Origin: Sulfitobacter sp. THAF37
Lineage (GTDB): Bacteria; Pseudomonadota; Alphaproteobacteria; Rhodobacterales; Rhodobacteraceae
Assembly: GCF_009363555.1 (NCBI RefSeq)
Contig: NZ_CP045372.1
Coordinates: 1,933,501-1,997,500 of the forward strand
Length of the DNA: 64,000 bases
Direction: 5' to 3'
Positions 1-9,737 of this stretch are shown in pieces. The notes under the pieces are model-generated. The model saw only the letters and a program-made list of their open reading frames with translations. It was not told where the DNA came from and did no database searches. A program made the translations under genes and the position numbers. The first letter of the stretch is position 1. Each line of letters opens with the position of its first letter.

Positions 1-691
1 ATTCCACTTTGCGGATTTCCCGCTCGCCCGGCAGGAACACCAGGGCGGAGCCGTCCTGCGCCGCCAGCGCCTGCATCACCAGTTCGGCCACCGCCTGTTC
101 GAACCGGGCCGCGCCCACGGGCCGGTCGAGCCATTGCGGCGTGACCGGGTGGCTGCGCCCTTCGGAGGTGACAACGGGCGCGGCCATCAGATCGGCCACC
201 GGCCCCGCGTCCAGGGTGGCGGACATCGCCACCAGCAGCAGGTCGTCGCGCAGCGCCTCCGCCACCTCCAGGCAGAACGCCAGCCCCAGGTCCGCGTTGA
301 GCGAGCGTTCGTGGAATTCGTCAAAGATCACGGCCCCCACGCCGGGCAGTTCCGGATCGTCCTGCAACATCCGGGTCAGGATGCCCTCTGTCACCACTTC
401 GATCCGGGTGGCGGGGCCGATGGCCGAGGCGCCGCGCACGCGGTATCCCACGGTGCCGCCCACATCCTCGTTCAGCGTGGCCGCCATGCGTTCCGCCGCC
501 GCGCGCGCCGCCAGGCGGCGCGGCTCCAGCATCAGGATGCGCCCCGGCGTCACCCCCGCGTCGAGCATCGCCAGCGGCACGCGGGTCGTCTTGCCCGCGC
601 CGGGCGGCGCCTGCAACACCACGCGGCCCGCATCGCGCAGCGCGGCGATCACCTGCGGCAGGACCGCGTCGATGGGCAGCATCAAGGACAT
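1..691 (-). CDS. hrpB: ATP-dependent helicase HrpB, truncated by window edge
   Basis: The reading frame starts at an ATG at 691 and runs off the left edge, so only about the first 230 residues are visible; HrpB proteins are usually around 800 residues. Seen: the Walker A motif APPGAGKT at residues 28-35, an ARRLAAR-type motif Ia ([16 protein letters not shown]), and the DEAH-box variant FDEFHER followed by SLNADLGLA, then the SAT motif (AMSATLD). These are the hallmarks of the HrpB branch of DExH helicases. It is probably an RNA or nucleic-acid helicase, but its cellular role is poorly defined. It is divergent from meaB with an 79-base gap that must hold both promoters. Confidence 0.9.
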   Translation of the reverse strand, partial: MSLMLPIDAVLPQVIAALRDAGRVVLQAPPGAGKTTRVPLAMLDAGVTPGRILMLEPRRLAARAAAERMAATLNEDVGGTVGYRVRGASAIGPATRIEVVTEGILTRMLQDDPELPGVGAVIFDEFHERSLNADLGLAFCLEVAEALRDDLLLVAMSATLDAGPVADLMAAPVVTSEGRSHPVTPQWLDRPVGAARFEQAVAELVMQALAAQDGSALVFLPGEREIRKVE

Positions 692-770
692 GCCGCCTTA
701 TCCGGCATACCGCCCCGCGCGCCAAGAGCCGGGGCTGGACATTTTTGCACCGGCCCGCAAAAGATGCGCC

Positions 771-1742
771 ATGGATATCCAGGACCTCGCCACCCGCATT
801 CCCGCCCAGGACCGCCGTGCCCTGGCACGGGCGATCACCCTTGTGGAGTCGGGCCGCGCCGACCACCGGGCAAAAGCGGCCGAACTGCTCGCGGCGCTGC
901 CACCGGAAGGTGAGGCGCTGCGCATCGGGCTTTCGGGAACGCCGGGGGTCGGCAAATCCACCTTCATCGAAAGCTTCGGCATGATGCTGACCGGCATGGG
1001 CAAGCGCGTGGCGGTGCTGGCGGTCGATCCGTCGTCGTCCCGCTCCGGCGGGTCGATCCTGGGGGACAAGACCCGGATGGACCAGCTCAGCCGCGATCCC
1101 AACGCTTTCATCCGCCCCTCGCCCAGCCAGACCCAACTGGGCGGCGTGGCCCGCCGCACCCGCGAGGCGGTGCGCCTGTGCGAGGCTGCGGGCTTTGACG
1201 TGGTGCTGATCGAAACCGTGGGTGTGGGTCAGTCCGAAACCGTGGTGGCGGAGATGTCGGATCTGTTCGTGCTGCTGCTGGCCCCGGCGGGGGGCGATGA
1301 GCTGCAGGGGGTCAAGCGTGGCATCATGGAAATGGCGGATGTGATCCTGATCAACAAGGCCGACGGCGAACTGAAGGCGGCGGCCACCCGCACCTGCGCC
1401 GACTACGCCGGGGCGCTGCGCCTCCTGCGCAAGCGGCCGCAGGATCCACCGGGCTATCCCTGTGCGATGACGGTGTCGGCACTGGAGGAAAACGGCCTCG
1501 GCAAGGCCTGGCAGACGCTGACCGAGCTTGCCGACTGGCGGCGCGAAAACGGCTTCTGGGACCGGACCCGGGCCGCGCAGGCGCGCTACTGGTTCATGGA
1601 GGACGTGAAGCAGCGCCTTCTGGCACAGCTGTCGGAGGCGCAGACCAAGGCGCGGCTCGACGCGCTGAGCGACGCGGTGGCAACGGGCGCGCAGGACCCC
1701 TCTGCCGCAGCGCAGGATTTCATCGACAGCCTGCGCGCCTGA
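771..1742 (+). CDS. meaB: Methylmalonyl-CoA mutase-associated GTPase MeaB
   Basis: This encodes 323 residues, the normal length for MeaB/ArgK-type G3E GTPases. The P-loop GTPGVGKS lies at residues 56-63, followed by [36 protein letters not shown] (switch II region) and the base-recognition motif INKAD. MeaB proteins load and protect adenosylcobalamin-dependent mutases such as methylmalonyl-CoA mutase, in propionate or ethylmalonyl-CoA metabolism. No mutase gene is in the window, so the partner is inferred from the family. The ATG at 771 is chosen because the conserved N-terminal helix begins there; the open frame continues upstream without recognisable homology. It is convergent with xerC. 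Confidence 0.93.
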   Translation: MDIQDLATRIPAQDRRALARAITLVESGRADHRAKAAELLAALPPEGEALRIGLSGTPGVGKSTFIESFGMMLTGMGKRVAVLAVDPSSSRSGGSILGDKTRMDQLSRDPNAFIRPSPSQTQLGGVARRTREAVRLCEAAGFDVVLIETVGVGQSETVVAEMSDLFVLLLAPAGGDELQGVKRGIMEMADVILINKADGELKAAATRTCADYAGALRLLRKRPQDPPGYPCAMTVSALEENGLGKAWQTLTELADWRRENGFWDRTRAAQARYWFMEDVKQRLLAQLSEAQTKARLDALSDAVATGAQDPSAAAQDFIDSLRA

Positions 1743-1800
1743 GGGCGGGCAGACCGGGGGCCGTGAAGAGGCCTCGATGCCCTGCGCGACGCTCTGCCGC

Positions 1801-2751
1801 CTATCCGGCTTTGGGATGCGCGCGGTTGTAGACCTCCATCAGACGCGCGGTATCCACTGCGGTATAGGCCTGGGTGGTCGACAGCGACGCATGGCCCAGC
1901 AGTTCCTGTATCGCGCGCAGATCCCCGCCCGCGTCCAGCAGATGGGTGGCAAAGCTGTGGCGCATCGCATGCGGGGTCGCCGTGGCCGGCAGACCCAGTA
2001 GCATCCGCGCATCGGCCATCACCTGCGAGATCGCCCGCGGCCCCAGCGGCCCGCCCCGGACCGCGCGAAACAGCGGGCCGTCGGCCTGATGCGGATGGGG
2101 ACAGGCGCGCAGATAGGCGTCGACCGCCGCGCGGGCGGCGGGCAGCACCGGAACCACGCGTTCCTTTCCGCCCTTGCCGGTGATGCGCAGCGCATCGGGC
2201 AGCGGTGCGTCCGCCCCCTTGAGGGCCAGCGCCTCGGAGATCCGCAGACCGCAGCCCCACAGCAGGGTCAGCACCGCAACGTCGCGGGTGGCGACCCATG
2301 CGTGGCGCGATTGCAGTTCGACGCAGTCGATCATCGCGCGGGCCGCATCCACCGCCAGCGGGCGCGGCAGTTTCTTGGAAAATTTCGGCGCGCGGGCGGA
2401 CAGGACCGCCGTGGGCTCGAACCCCTCGCGTTCGGCGAGCCAGCGATAGAACGCCTTGACCGCCGACAGTTTGCGCGCCATCGACCGCGGCCCCACGTCG
2501 GGGCCCCGCGTGCGCGCCATCCATGCCCGCATGTCGGATATGGTGATCTGCGCCAGCGCGCCCAGGCCCTGCGGCTGCGCCTTGTGGGCGGTCATGAAGG
2601 CCAGAAAATCGGCCACGTCGCCGCGATAGGCCGTCAGCGTGTTCTCCGCCGCCCCGTGCAGGGCGCGCTGCTGGTCCAGCCAGGTGGCCAGCGCGTCGCG
2701 CGCGGCCGGGCTGATCAGCCCGGTCTGTGCTGCTGCGTCGCCGCGCCTCAA
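1801..2751 (-). CDS. xerC: Tyrosine recombinase XerC
   Basis: This 316-residue site-specific tyrosine recombinase has an N-terminal SAM-like core-binding domain (about residues 15-110) and a C-terminal catalytic domain. The catalytic set is complete: Arg170 (GCGLRISEAL), Lys193 (TGKGGKER), His261 and Arg264 (HAMRHSFATHLL), His287 (LLGHASLSTTQAY) and nucleophile Tyr296. With XerD it resolves chromosome dimers at dif. The start appears to be a TTG at 2751 that overlaps the TGA of the upstream DUF484 gene (TTGA), so the two are translationally coupled. The order fsa-DUF484-xerC is typical of Rhodobacterales and argues for housekeeping XerC rather than a phage integrase. Confidence 0.92.
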   Translation of the reverse strand: MRRGDAAAQTGLISPAARDALATWLDQQRALHGAAENTLTAYRGDVADFLAFMTAHKAQPQGLGALAQITISDMRAWMARTRGPDVGPRSMARKLSAVKAFYRWLAEREGFEPTAVLSARAPKFSKKLPRPLAVDAARAMIDCVELQSRHAWVATRDVAVLTLLWGCGLRISEALALKGADAPLPDALRITGKGGKERVVPVLPAARAAVDAYLRACPHPHQADGPLFRAVRGGPLGPRAISQVMADARMLLGLPATATPHAMRHSFATHLLDAGGDLRAIQELLGHASLSTTQAYTAVDTARLMEVYNRAHPKAG

Positions 2752-3455
2752 GACAGCCAGCGGCGCATCGTGCGCTCGAACACACCGGTAAAGAAGGTCA
2801 GCAGGTCGGTGCCCTGCTGCGGGCCGAACATATGCGGGTCTTCGGCCCCCAGCACCAGCAGCCCCGGCAGGCGGCCCGCGCCAAAGTCCAGCTTCAGACA
2901 GGCCTCTGACCGGATCCAGTCGGATTTCTCGCCATAGATCCGGTCGGCGCCGTCCTGCACACCGCGCAGAGTCACCTGGCGCGGCGCGCCGCCCCGGCCC
3001 TGGGTCAGGTAGCTGTCGATGAACCCCGGCTCGGCCACGCTGAGCACGTCGCCCAGCCTCTGCACGGCCGGGTCACTGTCGTTCTGAACCGATTCCAGCA
3101 CCAGCTTCACGGCGTCCACCCGCAGGATGTCGGCGACTTCGCCGCCGAGGTCCCGCAGGAAGGGTTCGAATTCGACCGGGTCCATCATCCGCAGGATGGC
3201 CCGGTGGATCTGGTTCGTCCCGGCAAGGTTCTCGTAGGCGGCGGCGATGACGCTGCGGTGGGTGTCCTCCAGCCGGTCGAGACGGGATTCCAGCCGTTCC
3301 ATCGCGATGCCGCGCAGGTCGACGATATTGCCGCCCATCGCCTTTTCATTGGCAGCGATCAGCGCCTGCATCACGTCGGTGTCGTCCAGGATCACGTCGG
3401 GTTGCGAAATGATCGCCTCGCGGAGGGCGTCGTCAATCTTGGGGCTGCTGCTCAT
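2748..3455 (-). CDS. DUF484 family protein
   Basis: This is a 235-residue cytoplasmic protein of the DUF484 family, which has a GAF-like fold and no established biochemical function. The start at 3455 (MSSSPKIDDALREAIIS) is preferred over upstream in-frame codons, because the family begins close to a short helix followed by the motif QPDVILDDTDVMQALI seen here. A helical segment around residues 30-80 is followed by a GAF-like part with VLGAEDPHMFGPQQGTDLL near the C terminus, a conserved block in the family. It overlaps xerC by the stop/start bases and lies downstream of fsa on the same strand. In many proteobacteria DUF484 precedes xerC, so a link to recombinase expression or function has been assumed but not shown. 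Confidence 0.87.
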   Translation of the reverse strand: MSSSPKIDDALREAIISQPDVILDDTDVMQALIAANEKAMGGNIVDLRGIAMERLESRLDRLEDTHRSVIAAAYENLAGTNQIHRAILRMMDPVEFEPFLRDLGGEVADILRVDAVKLVLESVQNDSDPAVQRLGDVLSVAEPGFIDSYLTQGRGGAPRQVTLRGVQDGADRIYGEKSDWIRSEACLKLDFGAGRLPGLLVLGAEDPHMFGPQQGTDLLTFFTGVFERTMRRWLS

Positions 3456-3635
3456 ATCGGTCTCTGGCTGATTTGGTACTGTATAGCATCGCCACACGGC
3501 GAATGCCGCCCCTTTTTCGCCCCGGTCGGGGTAAAAACCCGGGCCGTTGCGATTATGTGTCCCCGCGGGGACAGCGCCGGACAAAGCCTTGCCACGGTTG
3601 AAAAATCGCCCCGATGTGTCCCGGCGGTGGCCGGT

Positions 3636-4289
3636 TCAGAGGATTTTCTGACCCGTCTTTTCCCAGTCCTTGGTGAACTGGTCCAGCCCCTTGTCGGTCA
3701 GCGGGTGGATCGCCAGCTTCTTGATCACATCAGGCGGCGCGGTCATCACGTCGGCCCCGGCCAGGGCGCATTCGTGCACGTGGTTCACCGACCGGATGGA
3801 GGCGGCGAGGATGTTGGTTTCGAAACCGTAATTGTCGTAGATCGTGCGGATGTCGTGGATCAGGTCCATGCCGTCCAGGTGGATGTCGTCCAGCCGCCCG
3901 ATGAAGGGCGAGATGAAGGTCGCGCCCGCCTTGGCCGCCAGCAGGGCCTGGTTGGCCGAGAAGCACAGCGTCACGTTGACCATCCGGCCCTCGCCGGAAA
4001 GAACCTTGCAGGCCTTCAGACCGTCCCAGGTCAGCGGCAGCTTGATGGTGATGTTGTCGGCGATTTCTGCCAGCTTGCGGCCCTCGGCGATCATGGTGTC
4101 CGCGTCCAGCGCCACAACTTCGGCGCTGACCGGGCCTGTCACCAGTTCACAGATTTCGCGCGTGACCTCGGTGATGTCGCGGCCCGATTTCAGGATCAGC
4201 GAGGGGTTCGTCGTGACCCCGTCAACCATGCCAAGCGCGTTCAACTCGGCGATCGCGTCGATTTCGGCGGTGTCTACGAAAAATTTCAT
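3636..4289 (-). CDS. fsa: Fructose-6-phosphate aldolase / transaldolase family protein
   Basis: The product is 217 residues long, the size of the short class of transaldolases (FSA/TalC-like, around 215-220). The N terminus [10 protein letters not shown] and the GVTTNPSLI block are family signatures. The Schiff-base lysine is Lys83 in NITIKLPLT, and the phosphate-binding segment [14 protein letters not shown] is present. The enzyme either acts as transaldolase in the pentose phosphate pathway or cleaves fructose 6-phosphate to dihydroxyacetone and glyceraldehyde 3-phosphate; sequence alone does not decide. It lies upstream of DUF484-xerC on the same strand, about 180 bases away, and is divergent from priA. 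Confidence 0.92.
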   Translation of the reverse strand: MKFFVDTAEIDAIAELNALGMVDGVTTNPSLILKSGRDITEVTREICELVTGPVSAEVVALDADTMIAEGRKLAEIADNITIKLPLTWDGLKACKVLSGEGRMVNVTLCFSANQALLAAKAGATFISPFIGRLDDIHLDGMDLIHDIRTIYDNYGFETNILAASIRSVNHVHECALAGADVMTAPPDVIKKLAIHPLTDKGLDQFTKDWEKTGQKIL

Positions 4290-4407
4290 TTCGGTGTCCT
4301 CGTGGCTTGGAATGTTGGCGCTAACGGTTATCTCTGTCGCCTTGGCTTTATCGCATGATCTGCGATGCTGAAAGCCTTGAATTGCGAATAGGCGAAGCGG
4401 GGCATCG
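4290..4407. promoter_or_regulatory. Divergent fsa/priA promoter region
   Basis: These 118 bases separate the divergent starts of fsa and priA and must carry both promoters. No clear -35/-10 pair or operator could be picked out by eye. The assignment rests only on gene orientation. Confidence 0.4.
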
Positions 4408-6603
4408 GTGGACGGACCGGAATACTTCGATCAGGGCGAACTTGTGGCGGTGCTGACGACCCAGCCGCTGGGCCGGGCGCTGGATTACCGCGCGCCCGAG
4501 GGCGGATGCCACCCGGGCGCCTTTGTCGAGGTGCCGCTGGGGCCGCGCAAGGTGCTGGGTGTGGTCTGGGGGCCGGGGCAGGGCGATTACGACCTGTCCA
4601 AGATCCGATCCGTGATCCGGGTGCTGGACGCCGCCCCCATGCGCGACGAGATGCGCAGCTTTCTGACCCGCGCGGCGGCCTATACGCTGACGCCGATGCC
4701 CGCGATGCTGCGGCTGGCGACCCGCGCGCCGGGACTGGGCGATCCGCCGTCGATGCGCAGGGTCTACCGCCGGGGCGGGGCGGCGCCGGACCGCATGACG
4801 GACGCGCGGCGGCGGGTGCTGGAGACATTGGCGGAATATGGCGATCTGTCCTTCACGCTGAAGGAACTGGCCGAACTGGCGGGCGTGACGCCGTCGGTGG
4901 TCAAGGGGCTGGTGGACGCGGGCGCGGTCCTGGAAGAGGACAGCCCCCGCGACCTGCCGTTCCCCGCGCTGGACCCGGACCTGCCCGGCAAGGAGCTGAC
5001 CGCCGATCAGGCGGCGGGGGCCGGGGTGCTGGCCGAAGCGGTGCGGTCCGAAAGCTATGGCACGACCCTGCTGCGGGGGGTGACCGGGTCGGGCAAGACC
5101 GAAGTCTATCTCGAAGCGGTCGCCGCCACCCTGCGTGCGGGACGGCAGGCGCTGGTGCTTCTGCCCGAGATCGCCCTGACCGAGCAGTTCCTGCACCGCG
5201 TGGAGGCGCGCTTTGGCGCGAAACCCGCCGAATGGCATTCCGGCGCCACGATGACCGAGCGCCGCCGCATCTGGCGCATGGTCGGGCAGGGCCGGGCACA
5301 GCTGGTGATCGGCGCGCGCTCGGCCCTGTTCCTGCCGTTTCAGAACCTGGGGCTGATCGTCGTGGATGAGGAGCACGACACCTCCTACAAGCAGGAGGAC
5401 GGCGTGCTGTACCACGCCCGCGACATGGCGGTGCTGCGCGCGTCGATCTGCGGGGCGCAGGTGGTGCTGGCCAGTGCCACCCCCGCGCTGGAGACTTGGG
5501 CGAACGTGGAGGCGGGCAAGTATCGCAGGCTCGATCTGACCTCGCGGTTCGGGGATGCGGTGATGCCGCGGATGGGCGCCATCGACATGCGGGCCGAGGG
5601 GCTGCCCGCCGACCGCTGGGTGTCGCCCGCGCTGAAACGCGAAGTGGACGAGAGGCTGGCGCGCGGCGAGCAGGCGATGCTGTTCATCAACCGCCGCGGC
5701 TATGCGCCGGTGACGCTGTGCCGGGCCTGCGGCCATCAGATCGGCTGCGACCACTGCGATGCACGAATGGTGGAGCATCGGTTTCTCAAGCGGCTTGTCT
5801 GTCACCAATGCGGCGAGAGCAAGCCGATGCCGCACATCTGTCCGTCCTGCGAGGCGGAGGACAGGCTGGCCCCCGTGGGGCCGGGGGTCGAAAGGCTGGG
5901 CGAGGAGGCGGCGGCGCTGTGGCCGGAGGCGCGGGTGGCGGTGCTGTCGTCGGACATGTACGGGTCGGCCCGCGCGCTCAAGGCCGAGATCGCGGGCATC
6001 GCGGCGGGGGCGGCGGACATCATCATCGGCACGCAGCTGGTGGCCAAGGGGCACAACTTTCCCAAGCTGACGCTGGTTGGCGTGATCGACGCGGACCTCG
6101 GCCTGATGGGGTCCGACCTGCGCGCGGCGGAGCGGACGTTTCAGCTGATGCGGCAGGTGGCGGGACGCGCGGGGCGGGCGGAAGCGCCGGGCGTGGCGCT
6201 GTTGCAGACCTATCAGCCGGAACATCCGGTGATCCGTGCGATCCTGGCGGGGAACGAGGAGGCATTCTGGTCCGCCGAGGCGCAGGAGCGGCGACAGGCC
6301 GGCGTGCCGCCCTATGGCCGGATGGCGGGGATCATCCTGTCGGGGCCGGACGTGGCGCAGGTGTTCGACGCGGGCAACCTGCTGGCGCAGCGCGATGCGC
6401 CGCTCAGACGCATCGGTGCGCAGGTCTTTGGCCCCGCGCCCGCGCCCATCGCGCGGGTGCGGGGGCGGCATCGCGTGAGGCTTCTGGTCAAGGCAGAGAA
6501 ATCGGCCCCCCTGCAGGAGGCGCTTGCGCAATGGGTGGCGCAGGTGAAGCTGAAAGGCGATCTGCGCCTCGCCGTGGATATCGACCCGCAGAGTTTTTAC
6601 TGA
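4408..6603 (+). CDS. priA: Primosomal replication restart helicase PriA
   Basis: The 731-residue product has the full PriA architecture: an N-terminal 3'-DNA-binding domain (about 1-110), a winged helix, a helicase core with Walker A GVTGSGKT at 224-231 and DEEH at 320-323, then a cysteine-rich zinc region. The zinc cysteines are 438, 441, 447, 450, 465, 468, 478 and 481, the expected eight. The later helicase motifs [21 protein letters not shown] and [10 protein letters not shown] follow. PriA reloads the replisome at stalled forks. The start is a GTG at 4408; no in-frame ATG lies near it and the N terminus aligns with the family. Confidence 0.96.
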   Translation: MDGPEYFDQGELVAVLTTQPLGRALDYRAPEGGCHPGAFVEVPLGPRKVLGVVWGPGQGDYDLSKIRSVIRVLDAAPMRDEMRSFLTRAAAYTLTPMPAMLRLATRAPGLGDPPSMRRVYRRGGAAPDRMTDARRRVLETLAEYGDLSFTLKELAELAGVTPSVVKGLVDAGAVLEEDSPRDLPFPALDPDLPGKELTADQAAGAGVLAEAVRSESYGTTLLRGVTGSGKTEVYLEAVAATLRAGRQALVLLPEIALTEQFLHRVEARFGAKPAEWHSGATMTERRRIWRMVGQGRAQLVIGARSALFLPFQNLGLIVVDEEHDTSYKQEDGVLYHARDMAVLRASICGAQVVLASATPALETWANVEAGKYRRLDLTSRFGDAVMPRMGAIDMRAEGLPADRWVSPALKREVDERLARGEQAMLFINRRGYAPVTLCRACGHQIGCDHCDARMVEHRFLKRLVCHQCGESKPMPHICPSCEAEDRLAPVGPGVERLGEEAAALWPEARVAVLSSDMYGSARALKAEIAGIAAGAADIIIGTQLVAKGHNFPKLTLVGVIDADLGLMGSDLRAAERTFQLMRQVAGRAGRAEAPGVALLQTYQPEHPVIRAILAGNEEAFWSAEAQERRQAGVPPYGRMAGIILSGPDVAQVFDAGNLLAQRDAPLRRIGAQVFGPAPAPIARVRGRHRVRLLVKAEKSAPLQEALAQWVAQVKLKGDLRLAVDIDPQSFY

Positions 6604-6720
6604 CCCGCGGCGTGCTGTGACGCAACTGATCAAGTTTTGTGAACTGAAGTCGGATAAACATTGATTTCCATGATGTAACGAACGCCCCTATCTGTGCCTG
6701 ACACAGCACAGGAGTTTACC

Positions 6721-6909
6721 GTGTCACTTCAGGATCACGTTTTCAGATCGCCGCGGATGCATGTCCGCATGACGGCCCCCGTCGCCTTGCTGATCGGCGC
6801 GACATTTGCCGCTTTGCTGGTCTGGGCCGCCCAGGGCACCGACGCCGCAAGCGGCGGTCCGGTGTGGTACGGCAATTCCGGACCCGTCGCGGCGCAGACA
6901 TCGCTCTGA
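6721..6909 (+). CDS. Small single-TM membrane protein, unknown function
   Basis: I do not recognise the family. The frame gives 62 residues from a GTG at 6721, placed there because an AGGAG sequence lies about seven bases upstream. A hydrophobic segment at roughly residues 18-38 (PVALLIGATFAALLVWAAQG) can cross the membrane once. The short tail is polar and Gly/Ala rich, ending in AAQTSL. It follows priA by 117 bases and precedes the MFS gene by about 190. An in-frame ATG 27 bases further upstream exists but lacks a ribosome site. Confidence 0.5.
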   Translation: MSLQDHVFRSPRMHVRMTAPVALLIGATFAALLVWAAQGTDAASGGPVWYGNSGPVAAQTSL

Positions 6910-7098
6910 GCCCGGGCGGGACGTCGCGCGGCGCTGTTGCGCGTTGCGCAAGCCGCCCCGCCCGCCGTCCCGTGGTCCGGCGCTGCTTGGAATGGCATGG
7001 CGGGGTGGGGCCTTCCGAGGGAAATGAGAGATATGAATGGTACAATCGGGCCCGTCACGCCTGCGTTTTTGTTCTCGTCTTTGCCCTGATGCAGGGGT

Positions 7099-8343
7099 AT
7101 GAGCGCAGGCATGACCCAATACGTGACCCTTGAAGATGCCAAGCATCAGCCCTTCTGGCGGCGGCCGGTGGCGCTGCTGTTCCTGATGGCGCTGGCGATG
7201 CCCATCGCCTTCAACACCTGGTCGGCGCTGCTGAACAACTTCGTCATCGAGGTTGCGGATTTCGACGGGTCGGACATCGGGCTGTTGCACACCGTGCGCG
7301 AGATACCGGGATTTCTGGCCGTCGGGGTCATCGCCATCATCATTTTCGTGCGCGAGCAGGTGCTGGGGCTGGTGTCGCTGGCGCTGCTGGGGGCGGCGAC
7401 GGCTGTCACCGCCTGGTTTCCCTCGCTGGGCGGGATCCTGACCATTACGATGCTGTCGTCCATCGGGTTCCATTACTACGAGACGGTGAACCAGTCGCTT
7501 CAGCTGCAATGGCTGAAGATCGAGGATGCGCCGCGGATGCTGGGCTGGCTGCTGGCGGCGGGGTCCTTTGCGACGCTGATGGCCTATCTGGCGATCATGG
7601 CGCTGTGGGAGACGCTGGACCTGAGCTACAACAGTGTCTACCTGGCGGGCGGCGGCGTCACGCTGCTGATCGCGGTTTTCGCCATGCTGGCCTATCCGCA
7701 GTTCGAGGCACCGACACCGCAGGTCAAGAAGATGGTGCTGCGCCGTCGCTATTGGCTGTATTACGCGCTGCAGTTCATGGCGGGCGCGCGGCGGCAGATA
7801 TTCGTCGTCTTCGCCGGGTTCATGATGGTCGAGCGGTTCGGCTACGAAGTGCATCAGATCACGACGCTCTACCTGGTGAACCTGGTCGCGAACATGGTGC
7901 TGGCGCCGCTGATGGGCCGCGCGGTGGGGCATTTCGGCGAACGCCGGACGCTGGGGTTCGAATACATCGGGCTGGTCTGCGTGTTCCTGGCCTATGGCGG
8001 CGTCTACTACCTGGGCTGGGGCGTCATGGTGGCGGCGGTGCTCTACGTGCTGGACCATCTGTTCTTCGGGCTCGCGCTGGCGCTGAAGACCTACTTTCAG
8101 AAGATCGCGGACCCGGCGGATATCGCGCCGACCGCGGCGGTGGCCTTTACCATCAATCATATCGCGGCGGTTTTCCTGCCCGTGCTGCTGGGGCTGTTGT
8201 GGCTGGTGTCGCCCGCGGCGGTGTTTTTCCTTGCGGCGGGGATGGCTGGGGTGTCGCTGAGCCTGGCGATGCTGATCCCGCGTCATCCGGCGCCGGGCAA
8301 CGAGACGATCTTTGCCGGCGCGGTGCCACAGGCAGCGGAGTGA
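7099..8343 (+). CDS. MFS transporter
   Basis: The 414-residue hydrophobic protein has about 12 predicted membrane spans in two halves separated by a charged loop near residues 200-215 (YPQFEAPTPQVKKMVLRRRYW), the usual MFS layout. The substrate cannot be named from sequence. The first transmembrane segment carries RPVALLFLMALAMPIAF, and later parts contain the basic motif GHFGERRT typical of MFS cytoplasmic loops. The start is either the ATG at 7099 or the one at 7111; neither has an ideally spaced ribosome site. Its TGA overlaps the ATG of the following MATE gene by one base, so the transporters are probably co-translated. Confidence 0.85.
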   Translation: MSAGMTQYVTLEDAKHQPFWRRPVALLFLMALAMPIAFNTWSALLNNFVIEVADFDGSDIGLLHTVREIPGFLAVGVIAIIIFVREQVLGLVSLALLGAATAVTAWFPSLGGILTITMLSSIGFHYYETVNQSLQLQWLKIEDAPRMLGWLLAAGSFATLMAYLAIMALWETLDLSYNSVYLAGGGVTLLIAVFAMLAYPQFEAPTPQVKKMVLRRRYWLYYALQFMAGARRQIFVVFAGFMMVERFGYEVHQITTLYLVNLVANMVLAPLMGRAVGHFGERRTLGFEYIGLVCVFLAYGGVYYLGWGVMVAAVLYVLDHLFFGLALALKTYFQKIADPADIAPTAAVAFTINHIAAVFLPVLLGLLWLVSPAAVFFLAAGMAGVSLSLAMLIPRHPAPGNETIFAGAVPQAAE

Positions 8344-9737
8344 TGTCCCGGGAGGGCCGCTTTCTGACCGGTGGCACCATGGGACATGTGGTCCGTATGA
8401 CGGTCACAGGGGCGCTGGGCATCACCTTTGTCTTTCTTGTCGATGCAGCCAACCTGGTGTGGATCTCGCAGCTGGGCGACCCGCAGCTGGTGGCGGCCAT
8501 CGGTTTTGCCTACGCGGTCCAGTTCTTTTCGGTGTCCATCGCCGTGGGGTTGATGATCGCCACCACCGCCGTCATCTCGCGCAGCATCGGTGCCGGGGCC
8601 CATGCCCAGGCGCGGCGGCAGGCGTCGGCGGGCACGGTGATCTCGGCCTGCACGCTGACGCTGGTGGTCGCGGCGATCGTCGGCTTCCGTCACGAGCTGG
8701 TTGGCCTCGCGGGCGCCACCGGCGAGACCGCCCGACTGGCCGCGCGCTATCTCGCGATCACGATCCCCTCGCTGATCCCGATGTCCGCGTCGCTGGCCTG
8801 TTCGGGGGTGCTGCGCGCGCATGGCTATGGCGCCAAGGCGATGTATGTCACGTTATTCTCGGGCGTGGTGCTGCTGGTGCTGGACCCGATCCTGATCTTC
8901 TACCTGGGGTGGGGGCTGGACGGGGCGGCGATCGGCCTGGTCCTGTTCCGGTTCAGCCTGCTGGGGCTGGCGCTTTACTTCGCGGTCTTCCAGCTGGGCC
9001 TGCTGGACCGGCCCCGCCTGCGCACGCTGCGCAATATCGCGGGGCCTTTCGCCGCCGTGGCGGTGCCTGCGGTGGCGACCCAGATGTCCACCCCCGCGGG
9101 CAACTACTTTCTGACCATCGTGATGGCGCAGTTCGGAGATGACGCGATGGCCGCCTGGGCGGTCATCGGGCGGCTGACGGTGGTGGCCTTTGGCGGTATC
9201 TTCTCCTTGTCGGGGGCCATCGGCGGGATCTTTGGCCAGAACTACGGCGCGGGGCGGATGAGCCGGGTGCGCAGCACCTACCGCGATGCTCTGGTTTTCT
9301 GCGGCATCTATACCCTGGTGGCCTGGGGGCTGCTGCTGATCGCGACGCCGCAGGTGATCGCGCTCTTCGGTCTGCAGGGGCGCGGCGCCGAGGTGCTGCG
9401 CGCCTTTACCCTGGTGGGGGTCGGCGGCTTTGTCTTCATCGGGGCGCTTTTCGTGTCCAACGCGGCCTTCAACAATCTCGGGCGCGCGGGCCGGTCCACC
9501 TTGGTGAACTGGGTCAAGGACGGGCTGCTGAGCTGGCCTGCCGCGGCGCTGCTGGCGGCGGCCTTCGGTGCGCAGGGCGTGATCTATGGCCAGGCGCTGG
9601 CGGGGGCGATCGTCGGCCTTGGCGCGGCGATCTGGGGCTGGTTCTACGTCAGGGGGCTGCGCGATCCGGTGGGCGCCCCCCTTGACCCCGTTCCAACGCA
9701 GTCCTACCCGAACATTGACAGACACCGGAGACGCTGA
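8343..9737 (+). CDS. MATE family efflux transporter
   Basis: The 464-residue protein has about 12 membrane spans in two MatE repeats, with the recognisable segments SRSIGAGAHAQARRQAS in the first half and GIFGQNYGAGRMSRVRSTY in the second; both are the conserved cytoplasmic loops of the repeats. MATE proteins export cationic drugs or metabolites by sodium or proton antiport. The ATG at 8343 overlaps the preceding stop (TGATG), and its own stop overlaps the prmA start the same way. Why an efflux pair should be coupled to prmA is not obvious; simple operon packing is likely. Confidence 0.88.
   Translation: MSREGRFLTGGTMGHVVRMTVTGALGITFVFLVDAANLVWISQLGDPQLVAAIGFAYAVQFFSVSIAVGLMIATTAVISRSIGAGAHAQARRQASAGTVISACTLTLVVAAIVGFRHELVGLAGATGETARLAARYLAITIPSLIPMSASLACSGVLRAHGYGAKAMYVTLFSGVVLLVLDPILIFYLGWGLDGAAIGLVLFRFSLLGLALYFAVFQLGLLDRPRLRTLRNIAGPFAAVAVPAVATQMSTPAGNYFLTIVMAQFGDDAMAAWAVIGRLTVVAFGGIFSLSGAIGGIFGQNYGAGRMSRVRSTYRDALVFCGIYTLVAWGLLLIATPQVIALFGLQGRGAEVLRAFTLVGVGGFVFIGALFVSNAAFNNLGRAGRSTLVNWVKDGLLSWPAAALLAAAFGAQGVIYGQALAGAIVGLGAAIWGWFYVRGLRDPVGAPLDPVPTQSYPNIDRHRRR

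Noticed and set aside
1801..2751. XerC-like recombinase as a sign of a prophage or integron
   Set aside because: It sits in the conserved fsa-DUF484-xerC housekeeping context with no phage genes or att-like repeats.
4348..6633. A 761-codon minus-strand frame opposite priA
   Set aside because: It is an Arg/His/Pro-rich shadow of the real priA gene, common at high GC, with no conserved domain.
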